Shown piece by piece: positions 51,574-60,814 of a DNA stretch of 64,000 nt; position 1 is the stretch's first letter; every line of letters begins with the position of its first letter. The stretch lies in assembly GCA_903885795.1 (NCBI GenBank), contig CAISJV010000065.1, positions 1-64,000 of the forward strand. The letters run 5' to 3'. Both the position numbers and the translations under genes were made by a program. Source of the DNA: an uncultured delta proteobacterium. GTDB taxonomy: Bacteria; Desulfobacterota; Syntrophia; Syntrophales; UBA8958. A model generated the notes under the pieces. The model was not told the origin of the DNA. It saw only the letters and a list, made by a program, of their open reading frames with translations, and ran no database searches.

Positions 51574-52746
51574 CTAAGGATGATGCGGGAGGGTGAGACG
51601 GTCCATTCGGAAATACTGAAGTAATTCCAGAAAGTCCGGCCTGTAGAGAGGATTGGCGGCCGTGCCGAACAGATGGCTCGGGCAGGAGCAGTCCGAGGCG
51701 CCGAACTTCGGGATGGTCCAGTCGGCGATCTTGCCCAGGGCGGCGGCCAGAACATGTTCAAGGTCATCCTGGGTCCGGAAGGGCAGGGCGAGGCAGGAAG
51801 AGGCCCTGTCCCGGAGGTAATCGATATGCCAGTGAAAGTTTTTCCTTTTCCGCAGGTGGCGATCCAATCTTTTCGCCAAGTTTCTTTTTGCCGATCCTGC
51901 ATAGAGATAATAACCGGTGGGAAAATGGATTCTCCCCAGGGAGCCCACGGAGATTGTGATGCCAGCGGGGATGGTGAGAAGGAGCAGGTAACTGCCCTGA
52001 TCCCGGCATTCCCGTGCGAGGAGCGGCCAGGGGATACTTGCCTCTTGGATGCCCCTGTCCAGACGGAGGTCATTCTGCCAGGAGATGCGCAGGGCCCGGT
52101 AAAAAAGGAGGTCTTTCTTCTCCTGGAAGGTTTGGGAAAAGGCGTAGTCGGTATGATAATCGGGAAGAAAGAATCCAGGGTGGGAGGAGTGGATTACAAA
52201 GATCACGCCGCACCGGTAGCCATTCCGGGTATGTGCGGCCAATTCCAGCAGATGCCGCCTTCCCCGCGCTGTAACGGCGTCGGGGAACATGGCGAGGGAA
52301 GCGCCAAAGAGGGTGCAGGATTTTACTTCGAGGAGGATCTTTTCGTTTCCCTCCTTCAGCAGAAAGTCAAAGCGGCTGCCCCCGAGGGTGAATTCCCTCT
52401 TGAGGATTTCTGCGGTTTCCAGGCCTGGGATCTGTCGCTCCTCCAGGAGGAAGTGCACGACGTCGTTTGATTTCTGGGTATGGAGGAGCACCGTGACGCC
52501 CTCCCGCACCACAGCGACGGCGGTAAGGGGTGTCGCTCGCTCCGGAAGGACGGGGTTTTTTACCAGCGTGACCACCCGTCCCGGAATGAGAAGTTCCCAT
52601 AGCCGCCCCGGATTGGGCAGGTGCGCCCGCATCACATGCCCACCGAGATCACATTCGATGACAAAGCGGTTGAGACGGCGGACATACCGGCCCGTAATTA
52701 TCTGGGGGAAGAGGGGCTGACGGAAAAGATTCAAGGGAGCGTTCAT
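51574..52746 (-). CDS. sfsA: SfsA nuclease fused to GIY-YIG (DUF123) domain
   Basis: A 390-residue fusion. Residues 1-235 are SfsA: FPQIITGRYVRRLNRFVIECDL, AHLPNPGRLWELLIPG, GSRFDFLLKEGNEKILLEVKSCTL and FPDAVTARGRRHLLELA. The GSRFDFLL and LEVKSC residues form a nuclease-like core. Residues 250-390 are a DUF123 domain of the GIY-YIG type (GSYLLLLTIPAGITISVGSLGRIHFPTGYYLYAGSAKRNLAKRLDRHLR, then WHIDYL and CSCPSHLFG). SfsA acts on DNA/RNA; DUF123 is a nuclease-like domain. Both normally occur as separate proteins. Confidence 0.88.
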   Translation of the reverse strand: MNAPLNLFRQPLFPQIITGRYVRRLNRFVIECDLGGHVMRAHLPNPGRLWELLIPGRVVTLVKNPVLPERATPLTAVAVVREGVTVLLHTQKSNDVVHFLLEERQIPGLETAEILKREFTLGGSRFDFLLKEGNEKILLEVKSCTLFGASLAMFPDAVTARGRRHLLELAAHTRNGYRCGVIFVIHSSHPGFFLPDYHTDYAFSQTFQEKKDLLFYRALRISWQNDLRLDRGIQEASIPWPLLARECRDQGSYLLLLTIPAGITISVGSLGRIHFPTGYYLYAGSAKRNLAKRLDRHLRKRKNFHWHIDYLRDRASSCLALPFRTQDDLEHVLAAALGKIADWTIPKFGASDCSCPSHLFGTAANPLYRPDFLELLQYFRMDRLTLPHHP

Positions 52747-53279
52747 AAAATAACCTGAATATCAAGATGACAAGCGAGGTCGGGATCTTGCCCAGGAATC
52801 GCTGTCAAAAGTACCGCCTGCTTAAAATCAGTCGGCGTCCCGTACCAATGTCTTAGAGTCTATTTATTCCTCGCGTTTCTGTCAACCTGTTATCTCTGCT
52901 GATCAAATCCCGAAACCAGGCGCCAGCCTAAAACGGATTGTTGGATCGAAGTTAAGCCGATAGCAGGGGAAAGGGATAACAGGTTTATGCTGTCTCGCCC
53001 TTCTTCATGAACAGGCAGTCTTATTGCGCCTTTCCTTTAAACCGGATGAACCAAAAACAGAACCGTCCCTGTCATGAATGCGAAAAGCATTTCACACTGT
53101 AAACTTCCATTCCCAAGTTTTCTCCTTTTTCACCGTCAAGATGAGGGCTGGCAAGCCGGATCTTGATTTGGAAACAATCAATAAATTCTGACATTTATGC
53201 TTTACTAACTGCATTTTGTGCGACTTTGGTATGAATCCTGCTGATGGGCGGTTGACAAACCTGAAAAAGAGAGGATCTT
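52747..53279 (+). promoter_or_regulatory. Upstream region of the fatty-acid-type cluster, weak sigma-54-like site
   Basis: A 533-base gap. Near 53228-53243 TGGTATGAATCCTGCT has GG and GC ten bases apart, about 37 bases before the ATG, but it lacks the TTGC -12 box and no cassette operator is present. A sigma-70 promoter cannot be excluded. No gene or RNA was recognised in the rest. Confidence 0.3.
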
Positions 53280-54230
53280 ATGCCAACTTCTGATAAATAT
53301 GTCGCCGTTGTTTTTCCGGGCCAGGGCGCTCAGCGTCCGGGGATGGGGAAGGATTTTTACGAGCATCTGCAAGTCTGTCGGGAGACTTATGAGGAGGCCT
53401 CCGATGCCCTGGGTTGGAATGTCGGAGAGATGTGTTTCGGAGAGGACGAGCGGCTGGATCAAACCGAATTCACCCAGCCCTGCCTTCTGACAACCGAGAT
53501 CGCAATGTTCCGCGGCCTGGGCGCCCTTTATGATTTGGCGCCCTTTCTTTATGGCGGCCACAGTCTCGGCGAATTTACGGCCCTCGTGGCCGCGGGCGTT
53601 ATGCCTCTTGGCGATGCCGTGCAGATTGTCCATACCAGAGGTCGCCTGATGCAGGAAGCGGTTCCCGTGGGCCTGGGCGGGATGGCGGCGGTGATTGCCG
53701 ACGATCTTGATGTGGAGGAATTAGAGGGGGCCCTGTCGGATCTTCCCGTAGATATCGCCAATGTTAATTCTTCCCGGCAGATCGTCATCAGCGGCCACGC
53801 CAGCGCCCTGCCGGAGGCGGCGGTAAGGATCACCGATGTCATCGACGATGATGCGGATTTGCGCTTTGTACCCCTCAATGTCAGCGCCCCTTTTCACAGC
53901 CGCTTCATGCGCCCCATAGAACGGGAATTTTCCGACCTCCTGCAAACCCTGGGTGATGACGTTGATCCTCAAAAGGCCATGGCAGTGACCTCAAATTACA
54001 CCGGCAAATTCCATACCCGCTATCGGGAGGATCTGTTGTGCTATCTCACCTATCAGTTGGGGAGTAAGGTCCGCTGGCGAGAGAATATGGACGCCATCGC
54101 CGCCGAGGCCGATACGATCTATGAAATCGGACCGGGCAGGCCATTGCGGGATTTTTTCAAGACCATCGGCGTAAACTGCCTCTCCGTGACTACCCTGTCA
54201 TCGGCGAAGCGTATCTTTGGGAGCAACTGA
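53280..54230 (+). CDS. fabD: Malonyl-CoA:ACP transacylase
   Basis: A 316-residue acyltransferase: VVFPGQGAQRPGMGKDFYE at the start, nucleophile in GGHSLGEFTALVAAG (Ser near 94), oxyanion-side QEAVPVGLGGMAAVI, and catalytic His in NVSAPFHSRFM near 202. It loads malonyl groups onto ACP and opens the cluster. AAAAGAGAGGATCTT lies before the ATG. The stop is 3 bases before the next ATG. Confidence 0.88.
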   Translation: MPTSDKYVAVVFPGQGAQRPGMGKDFYEHLQVCRETYEEASDALGWNVGEMCFGEDERLDQTEFTQPCLLTTEIAMFRGLGALYDLAPFLYGGHSLGEFTALVAAGVMPLGDAVQIVHTRGRLMQEAVPVGLGGMAAVIADDLDVEELEGALSDLPVDIANVNSSRQIVISGHASALPEAAVRITDVIDDDADLRFVPLNVSAPFHSRFMRPIEREFSDLLQTLGDDVDPQKAMAVTSNYTGKFHTRYREDLLCYLTYQLGSKVRWRENMDAIAAEADTIYEIGPGRPLRDFFKTIGVNCLSVTTLSSAKRIFGSN

Positions 54231-54233
54231 AAG

Positions 54234-55433
54234 ATGGAGTTCAATTTATCCGATCATCAACGCATGTATTTGGAGACGGTCCGGCGCTTCGTAAAAACGG
54301 AGATCCTCCCCCATATCCTGGAGTTGGACGGAAAACATGCCTTTCCCTTGGAGATTATCCGCAAGGCCTGGGAGACGGGAATCCTGAATCTGAGCATCCC
54401 CGGTGACATCAAAGGATATGAAATGGACGCCGTGTCCTCCGCCCTGATTATCGAAGAGCTGTCTTACGGCGATTCGGGGATTGCCACCTCGGCCATGTGC
54501 AACGACCTGGCCAATGCCGTCATCGCCCAGAACGGGTCCGCTCCCCAGCAGGAGGCCTTTCTGAGGCCCTTTGTCGATCATCCCCTCCTCGCTTCCTTCT
54601 GCCTGACCGAGCCGGGGGCCGGTTCAGACAACAGCGCCATGACGACATTCATGAGCCGCCGGGAAGACGGAACCTATCTACTCAATGGGGCCAAGTGCTT
54701 CATTACCAACGCCTCCTATGCTTCCCAGTTTACCGTCTTCTGCAAGGTGGGGAAGCCGACGGGCAATTTCATGGCTTGCGTCATCGTTCCCGTTGCGGCG
54801 CCGTCCCCTGAGGAGCTGTCCGCAGGTTTTGACCAGGGGAGAAAGGTTGACCTGCCCACCGGTGGGAGCATCGCTGTGGGCAAGCCGGAGGACAAATTGG
54901 GACAGCGGTTGTCCAATACGGCCGCCGTGACCTTTGAAGATGTCGTTATCGCCCCCGAGCAGATCATCGGCGACCGGCGTCTGGGATTCCGGTACGTCAT
55001 CGAAGTTCTCGACTATGCCCGGCCGATGGTGGCGGCCATTGGCGTCGGTCTGGCCCGGCGGGCCCTTGATGTAACCCTGAACTATACCCGGGAGCGCAAA
55101 CAGTTCGGTCAGCGGATCTGCGACCTTCCCGTCGCCCGGGATACCCTGACGGCCATGTGGAAAAAGGTTGAATTGGCGAAGCTGGCCCTGATGAAGTCTG
55201 CCTGCGCCCTTGAGGAAAAGACCGAAGACCGGGGGCTCTACGCGTCCCTGGCCAAGAATACCGCCGCCGAGGCGGCCCTCTACTGTGCCAACGAGGGGCT
55301 CCATCTCCACGGCGGCTATGGGTTCATGACGGAGTACGAAATCTCAAAACTCGTTCGGGACGCCCATATCATCGATATCTATGAGGGGGTTCGGGAAGTG
55401 CAGAACATGATCATCGGCCGGGAGATTTGCTGA
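54234..55433 (+). CDS. Acyl-CoA dehydrogenase
   Basis: A 399-residue flavoprotein with LTEPGAGSDNSAMTT (FAD loop), YLLNGAKCFITNAS, the YTRERKQFGQRI helix and LHLHGGYGFMTEYEISKLVRDAHIIDIYEG (C-terminal catalytic Glu in the YEG position). Its presence in a fatty-acid-synthesis-like cluster is unusual. It may introduce a double bond into a CoA- or ACP-bound chain, or supply an unsaturated starter. Partner ETF genes are not in the window. Confidence 0.88.
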   Translation: MEFNLSDHQRMYLETVRRFVKTEILPHILELDGKHAFPLEIIRKAWETGILNLSIPGDIKGYEMDAVSSALIIEELSYGDSGIATSAMCNDLANAVIAQNGSAPQQEAFLRPFVDHPLLASFCLTEPGAGSDNSAMTTFMSRREDGTYLLNGAKCFITNASYASQFTVFCKVGKPTGNFMACVIVPVAAPSPEELSAGFDQGRKVDLPTGGSIAVGKPEDKLGQRLSNTAAVTFEDVVIAPEQIIGDRRLGFRYVIEVLDYARPMVAAIGVGLARRALDVTLNYTRERKQFGQRICDLPVARDTLTAMWKKVELAKLALMKSACALEEKTEDRGLYASLAKNTAAEAALYCANEGLHLHGGYGFMTEYEISKLVRDAHIIDIYEGVREVQNMIIGREIC

Positions 55434-55435
55434 TT

Positions 55436-56443
55436 ATGCTGTATCTGCACGGGTTGGGGCACTTTCATCCGGAAAATGTCATTACAAATAAGTTCCTCGA
55501 AGATCTCGACATCGGGACCAGCAACGACTGGGTCCTGGAACGGGTGGGGATTCGGGAGCGTCGGACGTCTCTTCCCCTCGCCTACATCCGGGAAACGAAG
55601 AACAGGGACACCCGGGCGGCTTATGAAGCCAGTATCTACACAAATGCCCAGACCGGGGCCGCGGCGGCAAGGCAGGCCCTTGCCCAGGCGGGTCTTGCTC
55701 CGGAGGACATCGGCCTGGTGATTTCCGGCAGCTCGGCCCCGGATCATGTCACCCCGTCCGAGGCTGCCACGGTGGCGGCGGAACTCGAAATCGAGGCAAC
55801 CTGTTTCGACATCAACGCCGCCTGCGCCACTTTTGGGGTCCAGCTGTCCTTTTTGAGCAAGATGAGGCCGGAGAGTCTGCCCCCCTATGTCCTGGTCGTC
55901 AACCCGGAAAATCTGACCCGCTGCATCGACTATTCTGATCGCAATACGGCGGTCCTTTTTGGAGACGGCAGTGCGGCCGCTGTTGTTTCGGCAACGATAC
56001 CGTCACGGTTACGCCTCATGGAGAGTGATTGCGCCTCGAAACCGGCGTCGTGGCAGAAGGCAATTATTCCCCGGACCGGTTATTTCCAGCAGGACGGAAA
56101 TGCCGTGCAGGGCTTTGCCATCCGCAAAATGACGGAGGCGGTCCGGACGTTTCAGGAGACTCATGAGGGAAGGAAGAATGGGGAAGAAGATTATAACGGC
56201 CAGCGCCTTCTCTTTGTCGGCCACCAGGCAAACCTGAGCGTTTTAAATACGGTCTGCGAGCGATCGGTCATTCCCGATGACTGCCACTGGCGCAACGTGA
56301 TCATGTTCGGCAATACAGGCTGTTCCGGCGCCCCGGCGGTTGTGAGTCAGCACTGGCAGGATTTTGAGCCGGGTGACTGTTTGATTATGGCCCTGGTCGG
56401 GGCGGGGCTGACTTGGTCGTCTTTGATGTGGGAGATGTCGTGA
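55436..56443 (+). CDS. 3-oxoacyl-ACP synthase III (KAS III)-like
   Basis: A 335-residue ketosynthase: LHGLGHFHPENVITNKFLEDL at the start, active-site Cys in CFDINAACATFGVQLSF near 118, His in LLFVGHQANLSVLN near 261 and Asn in VIMFGNTGCSGAPAVVS near 289. It would start chain synthesis from an acyl-CoA. It lies 2 bases after the dehydrogenase stop, so both are coupled; ATG 55436 is the natural start. Confidence 0.88.
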   Translation: MLYLHGLGHFHPENVITNKFLEDLDIGTSNDWVLERVGIRERRTSLPLAYIRETKNRDTRAAYEASIYTNAQTGAAAARQALAQAGLAPEDIGLVISGSSAPDHVTPSEAATVAAELEIEATCFDINAACATFGVQLSFLSKMRPESLPPYVLVVNPENLTRCIDYSDRNTAVLFGDGSAAAVVSATIPSRLRLMESDCASKPASWQKAIIPRTGYFQQDGNAVQGFAIRKMTEAVRTFQETHEGRKNGEEDYNGQRLLFVGHQANLSVLNTVCERSVIPDDCHWRNVIMFGNTGCSGAPAVVSQHWQDFEPGDCLIMALVGAGLTWSSLMWEMS

Positions 56444-56469
56444 TATCCGGTAATTACCCTTAACCCCAT

Positions 56470-56490
56470 CCCTCCCTTTTAAGGGGAGGG
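56470..56490. repeat. Small near-palindrome between genes
   Basis: CCCTCCCTTTTAAGGGGAGG reads nearly the same on both strands and can form a short hairpin in the 90-base gap before the FabA-like gene. One copy only; role unknown. Confidence 0.35.
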
Positions 56491-56533
56491 AGACTATGCG
56501 CAGTTGATTCATGGACATACGAGGTAATTTTGA

Positions 56534-57130
56534 ATGAAATATGAAGAGTTCCAAAACCGGAAAAGTTTTGATCTTACCGATCTGATCGCCTTTTCCTATG
56601 GCCGGCTGGTGGAAGATCCTCCCGATGGTTTTGACGCCCGCCTGCCTGCCCCTCCCTTCCTCATGGTCGATCGCATCCTCTCCATGGAGGCGAATGGCCG
56701 GAGAGGAAAGATTGTCGCGGAGCAGGATATCCATCTGGATGCCTGGTATTTCCAATGTCACATGCCCGGAGATCCAGTTCAGCCGGGTTGTCTCGGTGTG
56801 GACGCCATCTGGCAGCTTCAGGGATTTTACGGCGTCTGGCGCGGCGGCCTGGGGGCAGGGCGGGCCCTGGGATGTGATGGAGTGACTTTTACAGGACAGG
56901 TCCGGCCCTATCACCATGTCGTGCGCTACGAGATCGAGATACGTCGTTTTTCTTCCCTGACGGAATCAGGGGCCAGCGTCATTATTGGCGACGGGACCAT
57001 CTCCGTGGACGGGGAGTGCATTGCCGAAGTTCACCAGGCCCGGACCGGCCTTTTCCGGGGCATCGTCTACGGCGATTATCCCTGGCGACCAGGGGCAGGC
57101 AATAGGCAGCAGGCAACAGACAAGAAGTGA
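56534..57130 (+). CDS. fabA: FabA-type 3-hydroxyacyl-ACP dehydratase
   Basis: A 198-residue hot-dog enzyme: PPFLMVDRILSMEANGRRGKI, catalytic His in WYFQCHMPGDPVQPGCLGVDAIWQLQGFY with the Asp in VDAIWQL, and GRALGCDGVTFTGQV as in FabA. FabA dehydrates and can isomerise to the cis-3 alkene. The last 16 residues are encoded by a low-complexity GGCAGCAGGCAAC-type tract and are probably a non-homologous tail. It overlaps the alternative GTG start of the next gene. Confidence 0.85.
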   Translation: MKYEEFQNRKSFDLTDLIAFSYGRLVEDPPDGFDARLPAPPFLMVDRILSMEANGRRGKIVAEQDIHLDAWYFQCHMPGDPVQPGCLGVDAIWQLQGFYGVWRGGLGAGRALGCDGVTFTGQVRPYHHVVRYEIEIRRFSSLTESGASVIIGDGTISVDGECIAEVHQARTGLFRGIVYGDYPWRPGAGNRQQATDKK

Positions 57131-57138
57131 CTCTGAAT

Positions 57139-57879
57139 ATGGAAGATAAAATAAAGGATAGAAAAGTAGCCGTCGTCACCGGGGCAGCCACGGGAATCGG
57201 CGCCGCCTGCGCCCGGGCCCTTGGGGCGGAAGGTTTTATCGTCGGGATTCACTATCGTCAGAGCGAGGAAGCCGCCCAGGCACTCTTGGCGGAACTTGGA
57301 CAGGGTTTCCTTCTCAAGGGTGACCTGACCAGGACCGAGGATATTGACGCCATGGTGGAGGAGATCAAGACCATTGCCGGGCGGCTGGATGTCCTCGTTC
57401 ATAATGCCGGTTTTTCCATCAATGGGGATATCAACTCCATGCGTCTGGAACAGTTCGATGAGCAGCGCCTCCTGACGAGAGGTGTCTGGTACCTGACGAA
57501 GCGCGTTTTGCGGCAATTCATGCTCCGCCGGAATCAGGGACGGATCATCAGCATCAGCAGCGTCGTCGGCCATACGGGCAACAGCGGACAGATCCCCTAC
57601 ACCATGGAAAAGGCCGCCCTCGATGCCTTTACAAAATCCCTTAGCAAGGAATTGGAAGGACGAAACATCCTGGTAAACGCCGTAGCCCCCGGGTTCATTG
57701 ATACGGAGATGACAGCGGGTCTGGCGGAAGAAGTTCAGGAGCGGATTCTGGCCAATATTCCCCTGAAACGTATAGGGATGCCGGAAGAGGTGGCGGAGGT
57801 CGTGGCCTTCCTCGCCGCCGGCGCAACGTATATCACCGGATCGGTCATTCATGTAAACGGAGGTCTCTATGGCGGCTGA
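57139..57879 (+). CDS. fabG: 3-oxoacyl-ACP reductase (SDR)
   Basis: About 246 residues from ATG 57139 (GTG 57127 possible). The short-chain dehydrogenase has the NAD(P) loop TGAATGIGAACARALG, the LVHNAGFSING motif, catalytic Ser-Tyr-Lys in ISSVVGHTGNSGQIPYTMEKAAL, and VNAVAPGFIDTEMTAGL. It reduces the 3-oxo intermediate. The end overlaps the next gene by 11 bases. Confidence 0.88.
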   Translation: MEDKIKDRKVAVVTGAATGIGAACARALGAEGFIVGIHYRQSEEAAQALLAELGQGFLLKGDLTRTEDIDAMVEEIKTIAGRLDVLVHNAGFSINGDINSMRLEQFDEQRLLTRGVWYLTKRVLRQFMLRRNQGRIISISSVVGHTGNSGQIPYTMEKAALDAFTKSLSKELEGRNILVNAVAPGFIDTEMTAGLAEEVQERILANIPLKRIGMPEEVAEVVAFLAAGATYITGSVIHVNGGLYGG

Positions 57880-58342
57880 TGACGCCCTGCGCGCCTTGAT
57901 CTTGAACACCGTTCCCCAGCAGCCTCCGTTTCGCTTTATCGAGGAAATCATGGAAATGGACGGGGAGTGCATCACCGGCGCCTATCGCTTCCGCCGGGAC
58001 GAATATTTTTATCGCGGCCACTTTCCCGATCGGCCCGTTACCCCCGGCGTGATCCTCATCGAGGCCATGGCCCAGACGGGGGTGGTATCCCACGGACTGT
58101 ACCTGTCTATGACAAAGATGGGGGTGTCCGTCGAGGAGGTGAAGAAGATAACGACCCTGTTTACCTACGCCGAAGAGGTAGAGTTTTTAGGGATCGTCGC
58201 CCCGGGAGAGCGGATCATTTTCCGGGGACGGAAAGTATATTTCCGCCAGGGAAGCCTGAAGGCGTCCGTCACGGCGGAGCGGGAAGACGGAGAAGTGGTA
58301 TGCCGGGGTATCCTGGCCGGCAAAGGAGTACTTACGGGGTAA
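57869..58342 (+). CDS. fabZ: FabZ-type 3-hydroxyacyl-ACP dehydratase
   Basis: A 157-residue hot-dog dehydratase with PFRFIEEIMEMDGECITGAYRF, the catalytic His in YFYRGHFPDRPVTPGVILIEAMAQTG and the Glu in LIEAMAQ. It supplies a second dehydratase beside the FabA-like one. ATG 57869 overlaps the end of the reductase gene. Confidence 0.87.
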   Translation: MAADDALRALILNTVPQQPPFRFIEEIMEMDGECITGAYRFRRDEYFYRGHFPDRPVTPGVILIEAMAQTGVVSHGLYLSMTKMGVSVEEVKKITTLFTYAEEVEFLGIVAPGERIIFRGRKVYFRQGSLKASVTAEREDGEVVCRGILAGKGVLTG

Positions 58343-58389
58343 TTGGTGGGTAGACCCAGGAATTAAAACATTTAGAGGTAAATTCTAAG

Positions 58390-59670
58390 ATGGGGAAAAG
58401 AATTGTCATTACGGGTATGGGTGTCACCGCCCCGAATGCCCACGGACTGGAGGCTTTTACCGAAGCCTTGAGAGAAGGCCGTTCCGGCATCCGCCACATC
58501 CCCGAGCTGGAGGAAATGAATTTCGGCTGTCAGGTCGGAGGAATTCCGGAAAATTTCGAAGCCGTACGAAAAAGTTATTTCGATCACGAAAAGCTCATGT
58601 CTATAAATGATAACATCGGTTACGCCTCCGTATCGGCCATCGACGCCTGGCGGGATGCAGGATTCGATGTTCCCGAGGGCGATGACGACCGGGTGAACTG
58701 GGATACAGGCGTCATCCTCGGATCGGGAATCGGGGGGATGGACACTATCGCCCGGAGCGTCGTTCCCATGGTAAACGAGGGCAAAGTTCGCCGCATGGGG
58801 AGCCGGATCGTGGAACAGGTCATGAACAGCGGCACAAGCGCCCGCATTGCGGGGCTCCTCGCTTTAGGGAATCAGGTAACGTCGAACTCTTCGGCCTGCT
58901 CAACAGGCAATGAGGCAATCATCGATGCCATGTGGAGAATCCGCATGGGGTTAACGAAACGGATGCTGGCCGGTGGTTCCGAAGGAGCTTCTCCCTATAT
59001 CTGGTCGGGATTTGACGCCATGCGGGTGATCTGCCGGAAATTCAATGACCAGCCCGAGCGGGCCTCCCGCCCCATGAGCGCTACGGCTAGCGGTTTCGTA
59101 CCCGGGGCGGGGGGAGCTGTCCTGGTCCTGGAGGATTTGGAAACGGCAAGGCAGCGGGGGGCCAGGATCTATGCCGAGGTTGCCGGGGGGGCAGTGAACT
59201 GCGGCGGCCAGCGGATGGGAGGATCCATGACTGCCCCCAATCCCGCGGGGGTGCGACGCTGCATCCAGGACGCCATCGCCGACGCCGGAATAGCGCCCCA
59301 TGATATCCAGGCGATCAACGGCCATCTGACGGCCACCTACGCCGATCCTATGGAAGTGAAAAACTGGTCCGCGACCCTGGGGAGGCCGCCTGCCGATTTC
59401 CCCTTCATCAACTCGACGAAATCCATGATCGGTCACTGCCTGGGGGCCGCCGGGGCTATCGAATCGGTTGCTGTTGTCCTTCAGCTTCACCGGGGATTTA
59501 TTCATCCCTCGGTGAACAGCGAAGATGTCCACCCGGATATTATGTCATTTGCAGCGAAGATCCCCCAGCAGGCGATAGACATGCCCGACCTGCGCGTCAT
59601 TGCCAAGGCCGGTTTTGGTTTTGGCGATGTGAATAGTTGTATTATCTTCAAAAAATGGGAAGAAAAATGA
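58390..59670 (+). CDS. 3-oxoacyl-ACP synthase II (KAS II)-like
   Basis: A 426-residue condensing enzyme: RIVITGMGVTAPNAHG at the start, active-site Cys in SNSSACSTGNEAI near 168, first His in AINGHLTATYADP near 316 and second His in KSMIGHCLGAAGAIE near 351. The complete Cys-His-His triad means it can elongate chains. The first His block (GHLTAT) differs from the usual HGTST/HGTGT of primary FabF. ATTTAGAGG gives a weak ribosome site. Confidence 0.88.
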   Translation: MGKRIVITGMGVTAPNAHGLEAFTEALREGRSGIRHIPELEEMNFGCQVGGIPENFEAVRKSYFDHEKLMSINDNIGYASVSAIDAWRDAGFDVPEGDDDRVNWDTGVILGSGIGGMDTIARSVVPMVNEGKVRRMGSRIVEQVMNSGTSARIAGLLALGNQVTSNSSACSTGNEAIIDAMWRIRMGLTKRMLAGGSEGASPYIWSGFDAMRVICRKFNDQPERASRPMSATASGFVPGAGGAVLVLEDLETARQRGARIYAEVAGGAVNCGGQRMGGSMTAPNPAGVRRCIQDAIADAGIAPHDIQAINGHLTATYADPMEVKNWSATLGRPPADFPFINSTKSMIGHCLGAAGAIESVAVVLQLHRGFIHPSVNSEDVHPDIMSFAAKIPQQAIDMPDLRVIAKAGFGFGDVNSCIIFKKWEEK

Positions 59671-59729
59671 TGGCCAATATTTAGGATTTTCAGGGGTTCA
59701 AAAAAATAAATCAATAAGGAGTTTTGAAT

Positions 59730-59975
59730 ATGGAAGAAAAACAAGTATTTGCGGAGATGATCGAGATCCTGCGGCTGTATGCGAAGGATAAAACCCACCT
59801 GGACCAAGCGACGATGGCGACGCACATCCTCGATGATCTCAAGGTGAATTCGGCCCGTCTCGTGGATGTCATCATCAAGTGCGAGGATGTCTTCGGGATT
59901 ACGATTGAGGACGATGAGGCCGACAAGATCCGCACGATCGGCAACGCCGTGGAGTTGATCAAGAAAAAACTATGA
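59730..59975 (+). CDS. Acyl carrier protein (cluster-specific)
   Basis: An 81-residue acidic ACP. The phosphopantetheine Ser is in LDDLKVNSARLVDVIIKCEDVFGI; the usual DSL triad is NSA here. AAGGAGTTTTGAAT precedes ATG 59730. The stop overlaps the next ATG (ATGA). The divergent attachment motif suggests it serves this cluster and not general fatty acid synthesis. Confidence 0.82.
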   Translation: MEEKQVFAEMIEILRLYAKDKTHLDQATMATHILDDLKVNSARLVDVIIKCEDVFGITIEDDEADKIRTIGNAVELIKKKL

Positions 59976-60814
59976 GCTCAGCGACGGCTTTTCAGCTCCG
60001 CCTTCAGACCGCCCTGGGTTCCCTGACCTCCTGGCTGCTGGCGCCCCTGTATTTTCTATTCTTGAGAAGCTGGCGGGGCTACCGGATCAGGGACCTGGAC
60101 AAGATCCGCAGCCAGTGGGCCGGGCTGATGGAGGGTCACCGGGGACCGTGGCTGATCTGCGGTAATCATCTTACCCTGATTGATTCCCTGATCCTGATCT
60201 ATGCCCTTATGTCTCTGAGAAGGCACGTCACGGAATATAACCGGCTCCCCTGGAATCTTCCGGAACGGGCCAATTTCCAACGGAATATTCTCCTGGTCGT
60301 CCTGTGTTATCTGGCAAAATGTATTCCCGTCAGCCGGGGAGGCGACCGGGAGGAGATGCAGGCGACCCTCGCCAAATGCAACTATCTCTTAGCGGGGCAA
60401 CAGATCCTCATGGTTTTTCCTGAAGGAAGGCGCTCCCGATTGGGGCGTGTTGATAAGGAAAATTTCTCTTACGGCGTGGGCCGCTTTCTCCAGGATCATC
60501 CGGATTGCCGGGTTCTTTGCGTTTATCTCCGGGGGGACGCCCAGAAATTGTACAGTGACATGCCCAGTCGTGGCGAAACATTCACGATAACCATGGATGC
60601 CTTCCTGCCCCACATGCTCCATAAGCAGGGATTAAGGGCGCAACGGGACCTGGCGGGGCAGATTGTTCACCGCCTGGCCCAAATGGAGGAGGAATACTTT
60701 GACCAGCATCGGCAACGATATTGTAGATTTGACCAGTCCGGACAGCGTCGGGAAAAGCCGGGACCGGCGCTTCATTGCCCGCGTCTTCACTCCGGAAGAA
60801 GAGGAACGGATTGA
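59972..60814 (+). CDS. PlsC-type acyltransferase
   Basis: A 280-residue protein with an N-terminal hydrophobic segment, the acyltransferase motif NHLTLIDS near 65, the KCIPVSRGGDREEMQ region and VFPEGRRSR near 150. It transfers an acyl chain, probably from the cluster ACP, to a lipid or other acceptor at the membrane. The last 39 codons overlap the next gene in another frame; the basic low-homology tail (CRFDQSGQRREKPG) begins there. Confidence 0.83.
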   Translation: MSSATAFQLRLQTALGSLTSWLLAPLYFLFLRSWRGYRIRDLDKIRSQWAGLMEGHRGPWLICGNHLTLIDSLILIYALMSLRRHVTEYNRLPWNLPERANFQRNILLVVLCYLAKCIPVSRGGDREEMQATLAKCNYLLAGQQILMVFPEGRRSRLGRVDKENFSYGVGRFLQDHPDCRVLCVYLRGDAQKLYSDMPSRGETFTITMDAFLPHMLHKQGLRAQRDLAGQIVHRLAQMEEEYFDQHRQRYCRFDQSGQRREKPGPALHCPRLHSGRRGTD

